Assembly: GCA_934045075.1 (NCBI GenBank)
Contig: OW203730.1
Span: 7,762,785-7,826,784, forward strand
Origin: Yponomeuta sedellus
Taxonomy: Eukaryota > Arthropoda > Insecta > Lepidoptera > Yponomeutidae
Length of the DNA stretch: 64,000 nt
Direction: 5' to 3'
The notes under the pieces were generated by a model that saw nothing but the letters and a program-made list of their open reading frames with translations, did not search any database and was not told where the DNA came from. Of this stretch, positions 43,681-55,500 are shown in pieces. Numbering within the stretch: position 1 is the first letter of the stretch; each line of letters starts with the position of its first letter. A program made the position numbers and the translations under genes.

Positions 43681-46102
43681 ATATATTTTTTATTTTTGAC
43701 CTTTTAGTGACTCAGTAAAACGATAAAATTTAAAGGTCCATCTGTTCTGTTTACATGCATTAAATCGTTATATTATTTTATGTCCTAAATGAATTTTAGT
43801 TTATTGCTTTATTTTCTTTTGTTCGACAATGGACATGTCTCGGCAAATCATAAATATTTTTACTGATATACTTGTTTGATATAGTCATAGGTACCACCTG
43901 CCTGCATTAAAAATTTATGTCGTACGATATTTTTTAGCTAGTATAATGAATATGGTCTAATGGTGTTAAACTATCTAGAATATTTGCAAAGGAAACGACA
44001 GATTTTTTTCTTTATTATCCTTACATAAATTGTCTGTTTTTTATGTAGCCTAAAAACGCTCCACTGCACCTAGATATTTAATGTTAACGATTGTAGGTGG
44101 GGACTGGAATAGTCACGAATTATCTCTTCGACCTGAACGGAGCTCAGCTTTCGACATCTCCAGAGTAGAATTCTTCGTGCTTGCATTGCTGGGCCCAGTC
44201 TTCGGTCTCGCTAATTACTTAGAATAAGGACTTTTAAATCGGAACATAAATGGTCTGAGCCTTCAGCCGCGGCCTGTACAAAGGCGCGACAGGTTTCCTC
44301 CTAACAGCAACTTTAAGTAACCGTCGCGGCCTTCGGCCACGCTAATAGTCTCTCCATTTGGCATCAGCGTGATTAGAGCTCAGCATTTGGAATCGCCGTG
44401 GGAGTATTCCTCTAGCCCGCTTCACAGCCTTCGGCCGTGCCGCGACCTGTATTGAGCTCGGCCTTCAACCTTGTCACGGCAAGTTTCCTCGCACCCGCAT
44501 GATGGGGCTCGGCCTTCGGCCTGGCGTAGTTATTTAGAGTTGTGGCATGGGCGTGGAGACATACAAAATCTTGGTTTTCTGAATGCCAAAATATTACCGG
44601 TATTAAAATGAAACTATAACAAATTCATCTTGAGGTGGCCCCCTTAAGCATTGAAAAATTTTACTGAATATTTAGGTGTAGATAAGCAATCTTTGGTCTC
44701 ACAAGTGAACAGGAAACCTAACACAAAATCATGATCTTATTTTCGGAGGAAACGAGATAAAATTCGTTAAGATGAATAGAGCTAGAATTTTTTAAAATTT
44801 CATGGGTCCTACGATACGAGGCCACGGAGGATCCGTCTTCGGTTACCAGTGAGAGCGTTCAAATATTTTTTTATCATTTATTGTTTCTTCTTTGAACCCA
44901 GCTTGTCTGACTATGACCGCACAGGGGAAAAGGAGTTATATATTTGTTCAGTTAGTTTTGGTCTAAGTGTCAGTAGGAAATTAATATCAGTGTTAAGAAA
45001 TTAATTATTTTTTCTCAAACATGCTCGGAAATGTTTGTGTTATTACCATGAAATAAAGCCACAAAGTTTCTCTTTAATGGCTCCCGCCTCACTTTACTGG
45101 CCTAAGCCAGTAAAGTAAGTATGAAAATCCATTACCGTCCGCTGCTCTAACTTTTTAAATTTACTTACTAAAATTAAACTGACCAAGGAAAAATTACATA
45201 CAGCCAACCACCTACTAAGTTATGTAAGCATACTTAGATTAACAAAAAAAACAATCTATGGTATTGGTTTTTGTGCGGTTGAACATGGTGGTCAAATATG
45301 TTAGTGTATTTAAAAAAATAAAAAAGGCGGCAAACTAAACTATTATTTCTTAATTACCTAGTAATTATTTTAATATTAATATTTCCTCGCATTGTTTGAG
45401 AAAAGCATTATACAATCCTCGGCCGGAACAGGGATTGCAGGACTCGTTCTAGACGGCTTCGTCTACGACTCGGCCGTCTATCCCAAACTCGTCCAGCAAT
45501 CCCTTACTTCTCGGCCTCTGCAGTAATGTATTATTATTATTACCCCCTATGAGGTTGATATTTCTTAAATTAATGAGATAAACGAATGGCGTAGAAAGAA
45601 ATAAACACTTTATAGGCATTATTTCTTTCAATGCCAGCGCCATCTAGTGGCTAAAAGTGGTACTGTAGGACAGGGTTTCAGCAGACAAGAAGAGAAACGT
45701 TGTTTCAGCACGACAGCACGTGCTTAGGGATCTATTTATTGAAGCAATATGAAACTTACTAAGGATTACGGATTAGTAACTGTACTACTCTCACCACAGC
45801 GCAAAGCGAGGTATATTACCTACGTCACTAGTCGTGCCAATTATTAGTGGACAGACAGTATTGGTCGAAGTGATTCGCAAGCGCTCAAATACTATCCAAT
45901 TTTGTTTAATATTATGTAGGACCTTCGGACAAAACCATACCGCAATTTAGAACACAAACAGCGCCATCTGTGGTTGGGTAGAGGAACTAATGCTACAGTA
46001 CTTTAATTACTTAGAAGTGAATATTATTTGTGTTGCGTTTGTTCTCTATTAATGCTGATTTAATGTAATCAACGACAACCGCAAAATTCCCTTTTAAATA
46101 CT

Positions 46103-47023
46103 TTGCACGTGTTATAATAATAATATAAACCTTTATTAATTTTTCGAAATAATAGTTGTTTACATGCAACAATTAGAAATTGACATATTGATCATTGTAT
46201 TACTCGAGTTAATAATTAAATAAATTTTATAAATTGTATTTTTTGCATTTTTATTAGGGTGTCTCTCTCCGGGACATGCTTGGCCTCCCATAAGCCTTGT
46301 GGTTTGTGGGGTGTGGTCTAATCACCCTCGCTGACCAGGCTTCGCTGGGTGATTTAATGACTTTTCAGTTCAGTTGACATTTTCTTTAAATCATTTCTTG
46401 TGTGAGAATGTATATGTCTTCATCAAAGTGTTCCAGTTGTCTCTGTCTGAGGCAAGCCTCCACCAAAGTGGGTTGAAATCTCTCAGATCATCTATCCATC
46501 TTAGGAGTGGTCTTCCGGGTCTTCGCCAACCGTCTCTGGGTACCCATTCCATTGTGAGACGGGACCATCTGTTGTCATTCAACCTTGCTATGTGACCTGC
46601 CCATTGCCATTTTTGTTTTAATATTGTGTCTATAATGTCCTTTACGTTAGTCTTCCTTCTGATGTTCTTGTTTCGCACCCTGTCTTTGAGTTTTATATTA
46701 AGCATGCTACGTTCCATGGCTCTTTGGTTTACCGCTAGTTTCCTTCTATGTCTTTCCGAGGTTGCCCAGGTTTGTGCGCCGTAGGTCATGGCTGGTAATA
46801 TACAAGTATTAAAAACTTTGCTTTTAATAGTTATGTGGAGATTCGATTTAAATATGTGCTTCAGAGACCAGTACTTCTTCCACCCAATGCTTATTCTTCT
46901 CTCTATCTCTTTGTCAAGTCTTTTTTCAAAGGAGATTAATTGACCGAGGTAAATGTAGTCATCAACGTATTCCAAAGTAGTCCCATTTACTTGCACTGGT
47001 GACTGCACTGGTTGCACGTGTTA
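46103..47023 (-). mobile_element. 5'-truncated RTE-like LINE with 12-bp TSD (left arm copy)
   Basis: Flanked by the 12-bp direct repeat TTGCACGTGTTA (46,103-46,114 and 47,012-47,023). It encodes an open frame of about 205 codons ending at 46,391: TTLEYVDDYIYLGQLISFEK, the TYGAQTWATSERHRRKL stretch, KQKWQWAGHIARLNDNRW and GRPLLRWIDDL. This is the C-terminal domain downstream of the RT palm in RTE-class elements. The apparent initiator GTG lies in the target duplication, so the frame has no genuine start. The 3' end carries an (ATT)n tail, as in RTE elements. The frame is identical in the right arm. Confidence 0.87.
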
Positions 47024-47587
47024 GGCGTAGTTAAACAAAATTATATTTTTTAATTAAATGAATGATCTCGAAGGATCAAACCACTTTTTAGGAATTATTT
47101 CTTTCCGCATTTGTACCGATTCAATAAATGGTTTGTTTACATGTAGACCAAAGCCGAAATTATGTATACACATGTATTAGAATAAATAAAATATAGCAGC
47201 GCCATCAAGTGGCTAAAAGTGGTACTTTAATTGCTTAAAAGTAAATGTTATTTTTTGTTCCGTTGGTTCTCTATTAATGCTGATTTTATGTAACCTACGT
47301 CATCCGCAAAATTCTGTTTTAAATATTTCACACCTGTTAGGGGTAGTTCAATAAAATTAGTATTCGAATTCAATAAACTAAATATAACAGCGCCATCTAG
47401 TGGCTCCTAGCTGTACTTTAACGAAGCTTCTTAACGAATTTTATTTTTCGTCACGGTTCTGATCGCATAATTATGATTTTATATAGCCTATGACACCCGC
47501 GCAAGGATGCCGAATCGAATGACACCTTGTTTAACAAAATCTGGCCATTGGTTAAGGAGTTATGAGGGAACATAGAATCGGACATAC

Positions 47588-47618
<31 letters not shown>

Positions 47619-47670
47619 CATACGCACTAAACACATTACCCTCCTTTTGGGCTTCGCTGCAGTCGGGTAA

Positions 47671-47769
47671 TAACAATCAATCAATAAAAAATAATTATTT
47701 GCTGTTCTGTTTTCTGATTGTCAATGTACAATGTTTGGGCCGTATTGTAGTCGAAAAGGCAGCAGGAAA
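47671..47769 (+). repeat. Remaining part of tandem unit 2
   Basis: TAACAATCAATCAATAAAAAA through GGGCCGTATTGTAGTCGAAA to GCAGCAGGAAA matches 42,675-42,773 with one visible difference (TTTGGGCC for TTCGGGCC). It lies between the left arm and the 3' end of the gustatory receptor gene. Confidence 0.88.
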
Positions 47770-47887
47770 AAAAAACTCTACTCTGACCATCTTTTCTCAA
47801 GTCGTCTTATACCAAAAATATCAGTTGCCACCTATACAACGACTAGAGGGGCAGGTTTACCATACTGGTTTATGTTTCTGTGATTTT

Positions 47888-50800
47888 CTAGGTGTGATTT
47901 TCAAACACATGATTGTAGAAATACTGTATCAGGAGCACAGCGTAAGAGATGGCCTTGCCGGCGAAGTTCACCACAGTAGGGATATTTGCCAGGAAAATGT
48001 TCGCCGATATTTCTAGTCGCCTCGTTTCTACTAGCTCCACCATGGTATGCACTTGCCTGTGGTACGCCTCGTCTGGAAAGAAATAACTGTGGAATTACGA
48101 GCTTCTAATTCCATTGCTTTAACTGTGACGATTTTTCTCTGTTTCGTATTCCCCTTGTGTTTGTTCTAACATTCTATTGCAATACATCTTTCTGACAGAA
48201 AGGCCCGCCACTGTCTTACAATCTACCACCAACCCGGACTTGGCCTCCGTGGTGGAGTATGGCGTAACCTTCCTGCGATGCAGGAAGAAACCCGTGCCCC
48301 AGAAGTGGGGACATACAAGGGTTGATATATACATGTTTGTTTAACTTCTGTGTAAAAGGTAAATAAATTCGAAAATCATTACGAATGCATTATTACAAAA
48401 ATATTAGCAGCGTCGACATATTTAGGATGCTTGTTATTAAAGTGTCTCCTTCTGATCTATTGTGTCGCCACTAAACCGTAACCCGTTGCATGCAGTGTCA
48501 GTTTAACATATCTACTGTTATAGGTTTATCACGAATAAAAAAGATTGACTACCCGTCACTTATTGTGAACTTTGAAGCGTAATGAAGCCTACTGAAAAGG
48601 TATAAAGATGCAAAGGAGATTAACAAAATCCGAAACACATCACTACGCTCCAGAACCAAAATTGTAGATGTTGGAGCTGCAACAGCTAGAGGAATTTTGC
48701 GGGCACCGTACACCCCATGAGTCCAGATAGATGATAAAAAATGGCCATTAACTCTATTCCACGCCACGCTTATAGTAAACGAGGGCGACCCAAGCCCAGA
48801 TGGCGGGACTACCCCGCGATTGGTCGCTCAGAGTTGGCATGATGTGGTTACAATTCACTTTGCCACAGCTGTAAGCTCACTTTGCCACAGCTGTATGATT
48901 TTAACTATTACTTTAATTATTGGTATTTCTTACCTTAAGTGTTTTCTTTAACTGGCCATGTCATTGTGTTTAAGATTTCATGAGTGTTATGGTATTTGAA
49001 TTATTGTTTTTCTAATCTATTCTATTCTACAAACAAGGAGGAGTGGAGAACTGAAACGAAAGCTTTTGGCCGCCAGTGGGACACAACTGAGGCTACATAA
49101 AAAAATCTGCCCCTTAAAGCCGATTTCCGAATTGAGAATCTCACTAAGTAAATACTTAAGTAACGTTCTGTCACACTCTTTGCTGAGAAATTCAAAGAGA
49201 CAGCACTATAGTTTAACATTTACTTAGCGAAATGCTCAATTCGGAAATCGGCCATTAGTCTCTTGCAATTAAGAAAGCCCCTCACGAAGTGATTCCCAAA
49301 GAAACGTAGTTTGTTTATAATTTACAAACAAAATGCTGAAACGCAATGAAACTTGAACATGAAACTTTAACAACTATGTAAGAACATATTGGTAAAGTTT
49401 TATGTCTCACCTCATGTCGCTTAAAATGAAGTCTCACCTAAGTTCCCGCGAACGAGGACTCGCAAGAGAATGTCCAAAGTCTTGGTCCGTTCTTTGACGA
49501 TCACCTCACACATGATAGCCAGAAAGAACGGTCGGCTGTTGATGCAGGTGTAGAGAAATAGATCGCTCAGAAACAGCTCAGAATACTGGAAATTAAAAGG
49601 AGTAAATGCGCTTATTAAAACAATCTGACCCTCTGTTGTGTGGTGTCGGCCTAGAGAATAGCACCAACCCAATTCTTCCCGCGGGTGTTCGTAAAAGGCG
49701 ACTAAGGGACACTAACCGGGGGGTGGGCAGCAGCGCCCCCTGCAGTACAATTCCACCGAACTGCGATCCCCAACCTGCATGCCCAGCGTGGGGATTATGG
49801 GCATAACCCCCGATGATAGCACAACGTGGCGCTCTTTAGGGGAGGGATATGTCCAGCAGTGGACTAGTATAGCCTGACGACGACGACGACCCTCACATGA
49901 CATCATACATGACCGCGCCGTGACTTTTCTGACTAAATACTCTTGAAAGAACTTACACCCCTATTAACTTTCCCTCTTTATAATATGATAGAAAATAGTA
50001 TAGTACATGTATGGATGTATATATGTTTCTATATATTATTAGTATAAGAGGTAAAGTAGCTACATAGATATTAAGTTACGGTATACTTAAAGGCCATTGT
50101 GTACAGGGGGCCATGGTGTGTAGTGGCGGACAATTGTATATCGTGGCGTGCAATCGGGAAGTTGTCGTTTTTTTGGGCACACTTCAAAGGAATCGTGGCG
50201 TAGCGTGGCCCATCCGTGTTTACACAGTGGCCCATCGTTTAATTTGTCATCGACCGCTGACCGGGATAGTCATAGAGTAATTTTTATGTTGTGATGATTT
50301 TTTGTAAAACTACTTCAATTTTGAATGGCCCAAAAATGTCTGTATGGCAATGAAGATAAATCCTTCCTTCAAATTTATTGATTTATATCAATCTGAGCAC
50401 GGAATTTTGCGCCATTTCTTTTAATGACTTTGTTGTTGTACATAGGTACTTCTGTAATACTTGAAAATAAATGAATAAATAGGTGCGGCCGCAATTACTC
50501 CCACGTCCATCGCAAGTGGTTTGCCAGACAGCAATGAGCCATGCGCCATTGTGTAAACACCAAGTGATCGTGGCCTACAGTTGTGCATTGCAAAGCATGG
50601 CCCATCACTGGCCATTGTGTACTGGGACCTTAACATATTAGCCGACTAAGCTGTCAGGATGGTATAGGTGCTGGGCAAGTCTACACCATCTATAAAAAAA
50701 AAACATGTCCCAGGCACTACAGCATCCGAGTGGTCCCTTCAGCCATCTATGTGAGTGAAGATACCACTGGACGCTATACAAATCATCTCATTACGTAGAT

Positions 50801-52483
50801 GCAAAAGGCCAGTGTATTTAATTTTTTTTATGACATTTTTTGTAGTGTATAAAAGAAAAACATTTAGAAAACCCGTAACTGTTGAAACATTAAGCCTACT
50901 GATTCTCAGGCACTGTATATGTGACCGCACACTTTTGTCGTCGAAATTCCGCGAATCCGCCCTAAGCGATTTGCGAGTTCTTTATAATAAGAACGGCAAA
51001 GTTGTGGAACACGCTGCCATCGTCTGTCTCTCCGGAGACATGTAACCTGGGTGTCTTTAAAAGTAGAATTAATCGGCATTTAACAGGTAAGCACGTAACA
51101 TCGTAGAACCCGTCTTCGCTTACCATCAGGCGTGACTAATGGTAAGCGAAGTGTAACCTGTCCTACTTAAAAAAAATGAAATAAATAAATATAGAATAAA
51201 ATTATATACCTACCTACTGGCGGGCGGGAGCAACCATATGAAATTTGGATTATGCCTGCATAGCCCTTGGTTTATTTTGTTATTTTAATATATTTTTTTA
51301 TTTTAGCTACTGCACTGCCAAATAGTGATAAGATAAATAAACAGTGGATTAAACAATAGCGTTATCTAGTTACTCTGCAGATAATTTGTAGCAAAATAGT
51401 CCAGGATTTTTAGAAGTTTTGGTTTCTTTCGTTGGATTTATATGCATATCTATCGATTCCTCATAACGACGCGGGTATATCCTATAGAACCTACATACCA
51501 GCGCAATTCCGCGTCATTGTGATGAGTCTATTAAGATCATATTTTGTCATGCATATGTATAGGCCAGATACATTAACTTCATTTTAGGCTCCGCCGCTAT
51601 CGGATATTAACTAAGACATTTGAGTGACCATTTCTATAAGTTTACCAACTTACTTTTAGGGACGGTGACAGAGATCTACAAATTAACAGGAGTGTACACA
51701 CAAGCCAGGTCAGGAACATAAATAGAACCTGTAAAAGAAATAAATATAAAGTTTAGTTCAATAAATAATTTAAACATAGAACAACCACGCCAGTGAAACT
51801 AGACAAACAATAATAATAATAATTCTCATATTAATGTAAGCGGGTTCTACTATACTCACTTACATTGGTACAAATACATATTTTATGTACCAACGTAAGT
51901 CTAAGATATGGTCTATCTAGCTAGGTGTTTAGATTTTATACTTTTCATTTTTTAATTGTTATTATTAAAATTACTTATTGCACCAAGAAATATATTGTAT
52001 AATGGACGGGCCTAATACTAATTGGTATTTATTTTTTTAATGATCGGAGACGATTACTTACTAAAGAAAACAGACAAGAAACAATATTTACTTCATAACA
52101 ATGCTGCATAAGTTTCTTAAATCGAGATTGTGTTACTCTTTATCTTCTTCATACAAAATTTCTTCTACACGTAAGTGATATTTAATATATAATAACATTT
52201 ACATACAGGCACATACATTGCTTCTGGCCCCATACTAGGATACCCTGCGCCGTGGGAAACAAAAACAGCGACGTCACAAACATATAAACATCCAAGACCT
52301 GGGTTTTTTTTGTCCCTAGCCGGGGTTCGAACCCGGGAACTCTCGCATGGTAGGCAGATGCGCTAATCATGCCGACTTGCAGCATCACGACAATTATAGC
52401 TTTTAATGCTGATGTGTTCTACACTTTTTACCCGACTGCAGCGAAGCCCAAAAGGAGGGTAATGTGTTTAGTGCGTATGTATG

Positions 52484-52514
<31 letters not shown>

Positions 52515-55500
52515 GTATGTCCGATTCTATGTTCCCTCATAACTCCTTAACCAATGGCCAGATTTTGTTAAACAAGGTGTCATTCGATTCGGCATCCTTG
52601 CGCGGGTGTCATAGGCTATATAAAATCATAATTATGCGATCAGAACCGTGACGAAAAATAAAATTCGTTAAGAAGCTTCGTTAAAGTACAGCTAGGAGCC
52701 ACTAGATGGCGCTGTTATATTTAGTTTATTGAATTCGAATACTAATTTTATTGAACTACCCCTAACAGGTGTGAAATATTTAAAACAGAATTTTGCGGAT
52801 GACGTAGGTTACATAAAATCAGCATTAATAGAGAACCAACGGAACAAAAAATAACATTTACTTTTAAGCAATTAAAGTACCACTTTTAGCCACTTGATGG
52901 CGCTGCTATATTTTATTTATTCTAATACATGTGTATACATAATTTCGGCTTTGGTCTACATGTAAACAAACCATTTATAGAATCGGTACAAATGCGGAAA
53001 GAAATAATTCCTATAAAGTGGTTTGATCCTTCGAGATCATTCATTTAATTAAAAAATATAATTTTGTTTAACTACGCCTAACACGTGCAACCAGTGCAGT
53101 CACCAGTGCAAGTAAATGGGACTACTTTGGAATACGTTGATGACTACATTTACCTCGGTCAATTAATCTCCTTTGAAAAAAGACTTGACAAAGAGATAGA
53201 GAGAAGAATAAGCATTGGGTGGAAGAAGTACTGGTCTCTGAAGCACATATTTAAATCGAATCTCCACATAACTATTAAAAGCAAAGTTTTTAATACTTGT
53301 ATATTACCAGCCATGACCTACGGCGCACAAACCTGGGCAACCTCGGAAAGACATAGAAGGAAACTAGCGGTAAACCAAAGAGCCATGGAACGTAGCATGC
53401 TTAATATAAAACTCAAAGACAGGGTGCGAAACAAGAACATCAGAAGGAAGACTAACGTAAAGGACATTATAGACACAATATTAAAACAAAAATGGCAATG
53501 GGCAGGTCACATAGCAAGGTTGAATGACAACAGATGGTCCCGTCTCACAATGGAATGGGTACCCAGAGACGGTTGGCGAAGACCCGGAAGACCACTCCTA
53601 AGATGGATAGATGATCTGAGAGATTTCAACCCACTTTGGTGGAGGCTTGCCTCAGACAGAGACAACTGGAACACTTTGATGAAGACATATACATTCTCAC
53701 ACAAGAAATGATTTAAAGAAAATGTCAACTGAACTGAAAAGTCATTAAATCACCCAGCGAAGCCTGGTCAGCGAGGGTGATTAGACCACACCCCACAAAC
53801 CACAAGGCTTATGGGAGGCCAAGCATGTCCCGGAGAGAGACACCCTAATAAAAATGCAAAAAATACAATTTATAAAATTTATTTAATTATTAACTCGAGT
53901 AATACAATGATCAATATGTCAATTTCTAATTGTTGCATGTAAACAACTATTATTTCGAAAAATTAATAAAGGTTTATATTATTATTATAACACGTGCAAA
54001 GTATTTAAAAGGGAATTTTGCGGTTGTCGTTGATTACATTAAATCAGCATTAATAGAGAACAAACGCAACACAAATAATATTCACTTCTAAGTAATTAAA
54101 GTACTGTAGCATTAGTTCCTCTACCCAACCACAGATGGCGCTGTTTGTGTTCTAAATTGCGGTATGGTTTTGTCCGAAGGTCCTACATAATATTAAACAA
54201 AATTGGATAGTATTTGAGCGCTTGCGAATCACTTCGACCAATACTGTCTGTCCACTAATAATTGGCACGACTAGTGACGTAGGTAATATACCTCGCTTTG
54301 CGCTGTGGTGAGAGTAGTACAGTTACTAATCCGTAATCCTTAGTAAGTTTCATATTGCTTCAATAAATAGATCCCTAAGCACGTGCTGTCGTGCTGAAAC
54401 AACGTTTCTCTTCTTGTCTGCTGAAACCCTGTCCTACAGTACCACTTTTAGCCACTAGATGGCGCTGGCATTGAAAGAAATAATGCCTATAAAGTGTTTA
54501 TTTCTTTCTACGCCATTCGTTTATCTCATTAATTTAAGAAATATCAACCTCATAGGGGGTAATAATAATAATACATTACTGCAGAGGCCGAGAAGTAAGG
54601 GATTGCTGGACGAGTTTGGGATAGACGGCCGAGTCGTAGACGAAGCCGTCTAGAACGAGTCCTGCAATCCCTGTTCCGGCCGAGGATTGTATAATGCTTT
54701 TCTCAAACAATGCGAGGAAATATTAATATTAAAATAATTACTAGGTAATTAAGAAATAATAGTTTAGTTTGCCGCCTTTTTTATTTTTTTAAATACACTA
54801 ACATATTTGAGCACCATGTTCAACCGCACAAAAACCAATACCATAGATTGTTTTTTTTGTTAATCTAAGTATGCTTACATAACTTAGTAGGTGGTTGGCT
54901 GTATGTAATTTTTCCTTGGTCAGTTTAATTTTAGTAAGTAAATTTAAAAAGTTAGAGCAGCGGTAGGTAATGGATTTTCATACTTACTTTACTGGCTTAG
55001 GCCAGTAAAGTGAGGCGGGAGCCATTAAAGAGAAACTTTGTGGCTTTATTTCATGGTAATAACACAAACATTTCCGAGCATGTTTGAGAAAAAATAATTA
55101 ACTTCTTAACACTGATATTAATTTCCTACTGACACTTAGACCAAAACTAACTGAACAAATATATAACTCCTTTTCCCCTGTGCGGTCATAGTCAGACAAG
55201 CTGGGTTCAAAGAAGAAACAATAAATGATAAAAAAATATTTGAACGCTCTCACTGGTAACCGAAGACGGATCCTCCGTGGCCTCGTATCGTAGGACCCAT
55301 GAAATTTTAAAAAATTCTAGCTCTATTCATCTTAACGAATTTTATCTCGTTTCCTCCGAAAATAAGATCATGATTTTGTGTTAGGTTTCCTGTTCACTTG
55401 TGAGACCAAAGATTGCTTATCTACACCTAAATATTCAGTAAAATTTTTCAATGCTTAAGGGGGCCACCTCAAGATGAATTTGTTATAGTTTCATTTTAAT

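Larger units (their letters stand above)
43241..47670 (-). mobile_element. Left arm of giant inverted repeat: 4.43-kb element with ACCCGACTGCAG ends
   Basis: Matches 52,428-56,862 in reverse complement over its whole length; I noticed only about a dozen substitutions by eye. The inner end is CTGCAGTCGGGTAA. The outer end is a ~430-bp palindrome bearing the same CCCGACTGCAG word. Between them are a GC-rich block with recurring GGCCTTCGGCC (44.1-44.55 kb), a foldback-rich block at 45.06-45.53 kb (GATTGCAGGACTCGTTCTAG, TACGACTCGGCCGTCTATCC), several CAGCGCCATCTAGTGGC words, an RTE fragment, and a (CATA)n tract near 47,580-47,622. No transposase was found. Insertion interrupts tandem unit 2 precisely. 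Confidence 0.88.

Noticed and set aside
47580..47625. (CATA)n run as a possible CRISPR-like or telomeric array
   Set aside because: It is a simple tetranucleotide microsatellite, mirrored in the other arm at 52,480-52,515; there are no spacers and the telomeric TTAGG unit is absent.
46374..53728. Antisense 73-residue frames opposite the RTE fragments in both arms
   Set aside because: They are exact mirror shadows of the RTE C-terminal coding frame and carry no motif of their own.
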